Origin: Gammaproteobacteria bacterium UBA7449
Lineage (GTDB): Bacteria > Pseudomonadota > Gammaproteobacteria > Pseudomonadales > Pseudohongiellaceae
DNA: 26,279 bases
Assembly: GCA_002477465.1 (NCBI GenBank)
Contig: DLPV01000028.1
Coordinates: 112,946 to 139,224, forward strand
Direction: 5' to 3'
The number at the start of each line of letters is the position of its first letter. Positions within the stretch are counted from its first letter, which is position 1. The notes under the pieces are model-generated. The model had not been told where the DNA came from and did not search any database. It saw only the letters and a list, made by a program, of their open reading frames with translations. Positions 23,983-26,279 of the stretch are shown here, one piece after another. The position numbers and the translations under genes are program-made.

Positions 23983-24615
23983 CTAGACCATTTCTTTTTC
24001 TTGTTCGGAAAAACTTGCCAATATCGAGTCGCGCTCGAATAAGCGCTCGCGATATTCCAGCAATGGCTTTGTTGTCTTGTTCTTCGGTAGCTCAATGCCC
24101 ATAACTGGCAGACGCCATAAAATTGGTGTCACTACGCAGTCCACAATGGTGAACTCGTCGCTCATGAAGAAAGGCTTTTCGCCAAAAATCGGTGCGATAG
24201 AGATCAAGCTTTCACGCAGTTCCTTTCGCTTCTTCTCCAACTGGGCGGGCGTACCATCGCGAGCCATGAGACTATCGACGAGTCCGCACCAGTCTTGTCT
24301 GATCCGATAAATCCAAAGGCGGCTCTGCGCTCTGGCAACTGGATAAACAGGAAATAGAGGCGGATGCGGGAAACGCTCATCAAGATACTCCATCATGATG
24401 TCGGCTTCGTATAGCACCAAGTCCCTGTCAACCAGCGCAGGCAAAGTGTTGTAAGGGTTGAGGGATGCCAAATCCTCAGGCTTGTTACTCGGGTCCACGT
24501 CGATTGTCTCAACGGCGACTCCTTTCTCAGCTAGTACGATACGCACCCTATGGCTATAGTGACTCGTGCCATCTGAATAGAAAGTCATTGACGATCGTTT
24601 TGCGACCACACCCAT
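23983..24615 (-). CDS. sspA: Stringent starvation protein A (SspA)
   Basis: GST-fold protein without GST activity that binds sigma70-RNA polymerase and affects stationary-phase, acid and virulence gene expression. 210 residues. N-terminal thioredoxin-like domain: SMTFYSDGTSHYSHRVRIVLAEKGV, then NPYNTLPALVDRDLVLYEADIMMEYLDERF. The FPHPPLFP segment (about 82-89) holds the PHP motif used for RNA polymerase contact. The helical C-terminal domain ends in LFERDSILASFSEQEKEM. ATG 24615 has an AGAGG-type site upstream. It lies 55 nt after the cytochrome gene and 58 nt before sspB, as in Pseudomonas. Confidence 0.96.
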   Translation of the reverse strand: MGVVAKRSSMTFYSDGTSHYSHRVRIVLAEKGVAVETIDVDPSNKPEDLASLNPYNTLPALVDRDLVLYEADIMMEYLDERFPHPPLFPVYPVARAQSRLWIYRIRQDWCGLVDSLMARDGTPAQLEKKRKELRESLISIAPIFGEKPFFMSDEFTIVDCVVTPILWRLPVMGIELPKNKTTKPLLEYRERLFERDSILASFSEQEKEMV

Positions 24616-24670
24616 GGTAAATCCTCTAATCCTAATTCGTTATTTTAATTTCCTGCGGAGCAGGCCTGAC

Positions 24671-26279
24671 TCAGTGATAGTCCTTGGAGAACTCGCGACC
24701 CATTAATGCCGCCAGAATATAAAGCACGCCCAGAAAGGCAAGGACCCAAACTCCAATTGATTGTCTATTCTCACGGCCCGGCTCGCCCACGTAGTACATG
24801 AAGTTCACCAGATCCGCTATCGTGTTATCAAATTCATCAGCGCTTAGCGTCCCGGTTCCCTCCACAGGGTGCAATTCGCATTGAGTCGGATCGTTTGCCC
24901 CATGATCGTCGCATTCGACATCACCCTGCAGCTCATGCAGCACATTGGGCATACCGACGTTCGCGAAAATCTTGTTGTTAGCGCCTAGCGGTCGACTTGG
25001 ATCGTTATAAAACGACTTGAGATAGGTATACAACCAATCCGGGCTGTGCACCCTGCCGGCAAGAGTCAAATCTGGAGGTGCCGCACCAAACCAAACCTTC
25101 GCATCCTCTTCAGACATGGCGTTACTGATTGGATCTCCAATCAGGGAATCATCGAACACCAGATTCGCAAGCACGAGGTCGTGTGGAATTTCGAGGTCAT
25201 CGGCGGTTCTTTCATAGCGCGCGTATCCAAGCTCATGACAGCTTGCACAGTAGTTCATGTACGTGCGGAATCCACGCTGCAGCGACTCTTTGTCATCGAA
25301 ATCCGTTTCAACATGCTCCAGATCCAGATTACCTGCTGAGGCAGCCTCTGCACTGCCTGATACCAGCATCAGCGGCAATACCACCAGCAGTATTAGCAAC
25401 GCGATGGAACCAATTAGTTGCGGGATGGAAATAAAGCGACCTGTCACCCTCTCTGGTGGCGTGGAAGTCTGCTCCTTGCGCGTATACCAAGGCATTAGAA
25501 AGAAAAACAGGAAGTAGACGACAGTCATAATCTGTGCCAAAGCAGTTTTCGCGGGGCTCACCGCCTGGGTGCCAAGCACGCCCAGGATCAGGAAGCTCAC
25601 TACAAATGCCAGTAGCGCTCCACGGCTGTACCAGCCCTTATATCGCATTGAACGAACCGGACTCTTATCCAGCCAGGGCAACACAAAAAGGATTGCGATA
25701 GCCCCAAACATCACCAACATGCCCCAGAACTTGGAGTCAATCCCAAATAGCGGCACGGTAACGGCGCGCAGCATGGAGTAGAACGGGGTGTAGTACCAGA
25801 CTGGCGGCACATGCTCAGGCGTCTTCAGTGAGTCAGCCTCCTGGAAGTTTGCAATCTCCAGGAAATAACCGCCCATTTCAGGCGCAAAGAATACGATCGC
25901 ACAAAATACAAAAAGAAACAGAATCACTCCCGGTAGATCATGATAGATCGTGTAATACGGGTGGAATGGGACACCATCAAGTGGCACACCGTCCGGGCCT
26001 TTTTTGTCTTTGATATTGATGCCGTCGGGGTTATTGGAACCCACTTCGTGCAGCGCAAGGATGTGCAATACAACAAGGGCCAGCAACACGATTGGCAAAG
26101 CGACCACGTGTAGAGCGAAGAATCGATTCAAGGTGGCACCGGAAATCAGGTAGTCACCACGGATCCAAACCAACAGGTCTTCGCCGATAATGGGAATCGA
26201 ACCGAATAGCGAGACAATCACATTGGCACCCCAATATGACATTTGGCCCCAAGGCAACACGTAACCCATGAATCCCTCT
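24671..26279 (-). CDS. Fused cytochrome b / cytochrome c1 of the bc1 complex (5' end outside window)
   Basis: One uninterrupted frame encodes the C-terminal two thirds of cytochrome b and all of cytochrome c1. Residue numbers here count from GYVLPWG's Met. Cytochrome b part (to about 277): MGYVLPWGQMSYWGANV, heme ligands His54 and His69, GSNNPDG, and a Qo motif reading PVWY (156-159). It ends with the usual tail PWYTRKE...PPERVTG. With no stop it continues into a signal-peptide-like helix (about 282-304) ending near SGSAEAASAG. Mature cytochrome c1 follows, with heme site CASCH (341-345), axial Met440 in NVGMPNVLHEL and a C-terminal anchor (IGVWVLAFLGVLYILAALM). Cleavage after the internal signal would release c1. 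Precedent: FbcH of Bradyrhizobium. The Rieske gene should lie just beyond the window. Confidence 0.93.
   Translation of the reverse strand, partial: EGFMGYVLPWGQMSYWGANVIVSLFGSIPIIGEDLLVWIRGDYLISGATLNRFFALHVVALPIVLLALVVLHILALHEVGSNNPDGINIKDKKGPDGVPLDGVPFHPYYTIYHDLPGVILFLFVFCAIVFFAPEMGGYFLEIANFQEADSLKTPEHVPPVWYYTPFYSMLRAVTVPLFGIDSKFWGMLVMFGAIAILFVLPWLDKSPVRSMRYKGWYSRGALLAFVVSFLILGVLGTQAVSPAKTALAQIMTVVYFLFFFLMPWYTRKEQTSTPPERVTGRFISIPQLIGSIALLILLVVLPLMLVSGSAEAASAGNLDLEHVETDFDDKESLQRGFRTYMNYCASCHELGYARYERTADDLEIPHDLVLANLVFDDSLIGDPISNAMSEEDAKVWFGAAPPDLTLAGRVHSPDWLYTYLKSFYNDPSRPLGANNKIFANVGMPNVLHELQGDVECDDHGANDPTQCELHPVEGTGTLSADEFDNTIADLVNFMYYVGEPGRENRQSIGVWVLAFLGVLYILAALMGREFSKDYH

Noticed and set aside
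23925..24095. Upstream extension of the sspB frame into sspA
   Set aside because: The extra 57 residues do not resemble SspB, and the SspB domain begins right after ATG 23924.
24652..24664. Small hairpin CCTGC/GCAGG after the cytochrome gene as a terminator
   Set aside because: Only a 5-bp stem with no T-run in the direction of transcription; sspA may be cotranscribed.
25430..25460. Internal GTG start that would give a separate cytochrome c1
   Set aside because: The purine-rich AGAGAGG touches the GTG with no spacer, and no stop codon ends cytochrome b, so a fused precursor is the simpler reading.
1..26279. CRISPR arrays, insertion sequences, prophage or tRNA genes
   Set aside because: No regularly spaced repeats, transposase-like frames, attachment-site duplications or tRNA-like cloverleaf were seen; gene order is that of a conserved core region.

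Overview
The window comes from a gammaproteobacterium. Gene content and order match the dcw (division and cell wall) region of Pseudomonas-type gammaproteobacteria: lpxC-ftsZ-ftsA-ftsQ-ddlB-murC-murG-ftsW-murD-mraY-murF-murE-ftsI-ftsL-rsmH-mraZ, then rnpB, rsmI, and divergently lpoA-yraN-gmhA-dolP, then sspB-sspA-cytochrome bc1. I recall this same order from the Pseudomonas aeruginosa chromosome. MurE carries the DNPR meso-diaminopimelate signature, LpxC and LpoA indicate a Gram-negative envelope, and the bc1 genes indicate an aerobic-type respiratory chain. No mobile element, CRISPR array or tRNA was seen. This is a conserved core region, so the interest lies in regulatory detail and one gene fusion.

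Layout. 1-18291 (minus strand, transcribed right to left) is one almost unbroken dcw operon. It starts at a sigma70-like promoter (-35 TTGCGC, 17-nt spacer, -10 TATAGT, 18387-18415), followed by four GTGG MraZ boxes in 10/20/10-nt phase. It runs through the peptidoglycan precursor enzymes (MurE/F/D/C, MraY, MurG, DdlB) and the septal machinery (FtsL, FtsI, FtsW, FtsQ, FtsA, FtsZ). Many genes overlap by ATGA or TAATG, which suggests translational coupling. A terminator-like hairpin follows ftsZ. lpxC then has its own 438-nt leader region and runs off the left edge about at its natural C-terminus.

18604-18968 (minus) is the RNase P RNA gene with its own promoter. 19014-19940 (minus) is rsmI. 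Its start region lies head-to-head against lpoA (plus) with almost no intergenic space. lpoA, yraN, gmhA and dolP form a plus-strand envelope cluster (PBP1A activator, nuclease-fold protein, heptose isomerase, outer-membrane BON lipoprotein). It ends in a strong hairpin that lies inside the 3' coding end of the convergent sspB.

23499-26279 (minus) holds the 3' part of a cytochrome b gene fused in frame to cytochrome c1 (one polypeptide), then sspA and sspB. The fusion, the terminator embedded in the SspB ClpX-binding tail codons, the phased MraZ operator, the hairpin over the ftsA ribosome binding site and the 24-nt palindrome at the end of ftsZ are the points most worth a second look. I found no convincing wholly new system here.
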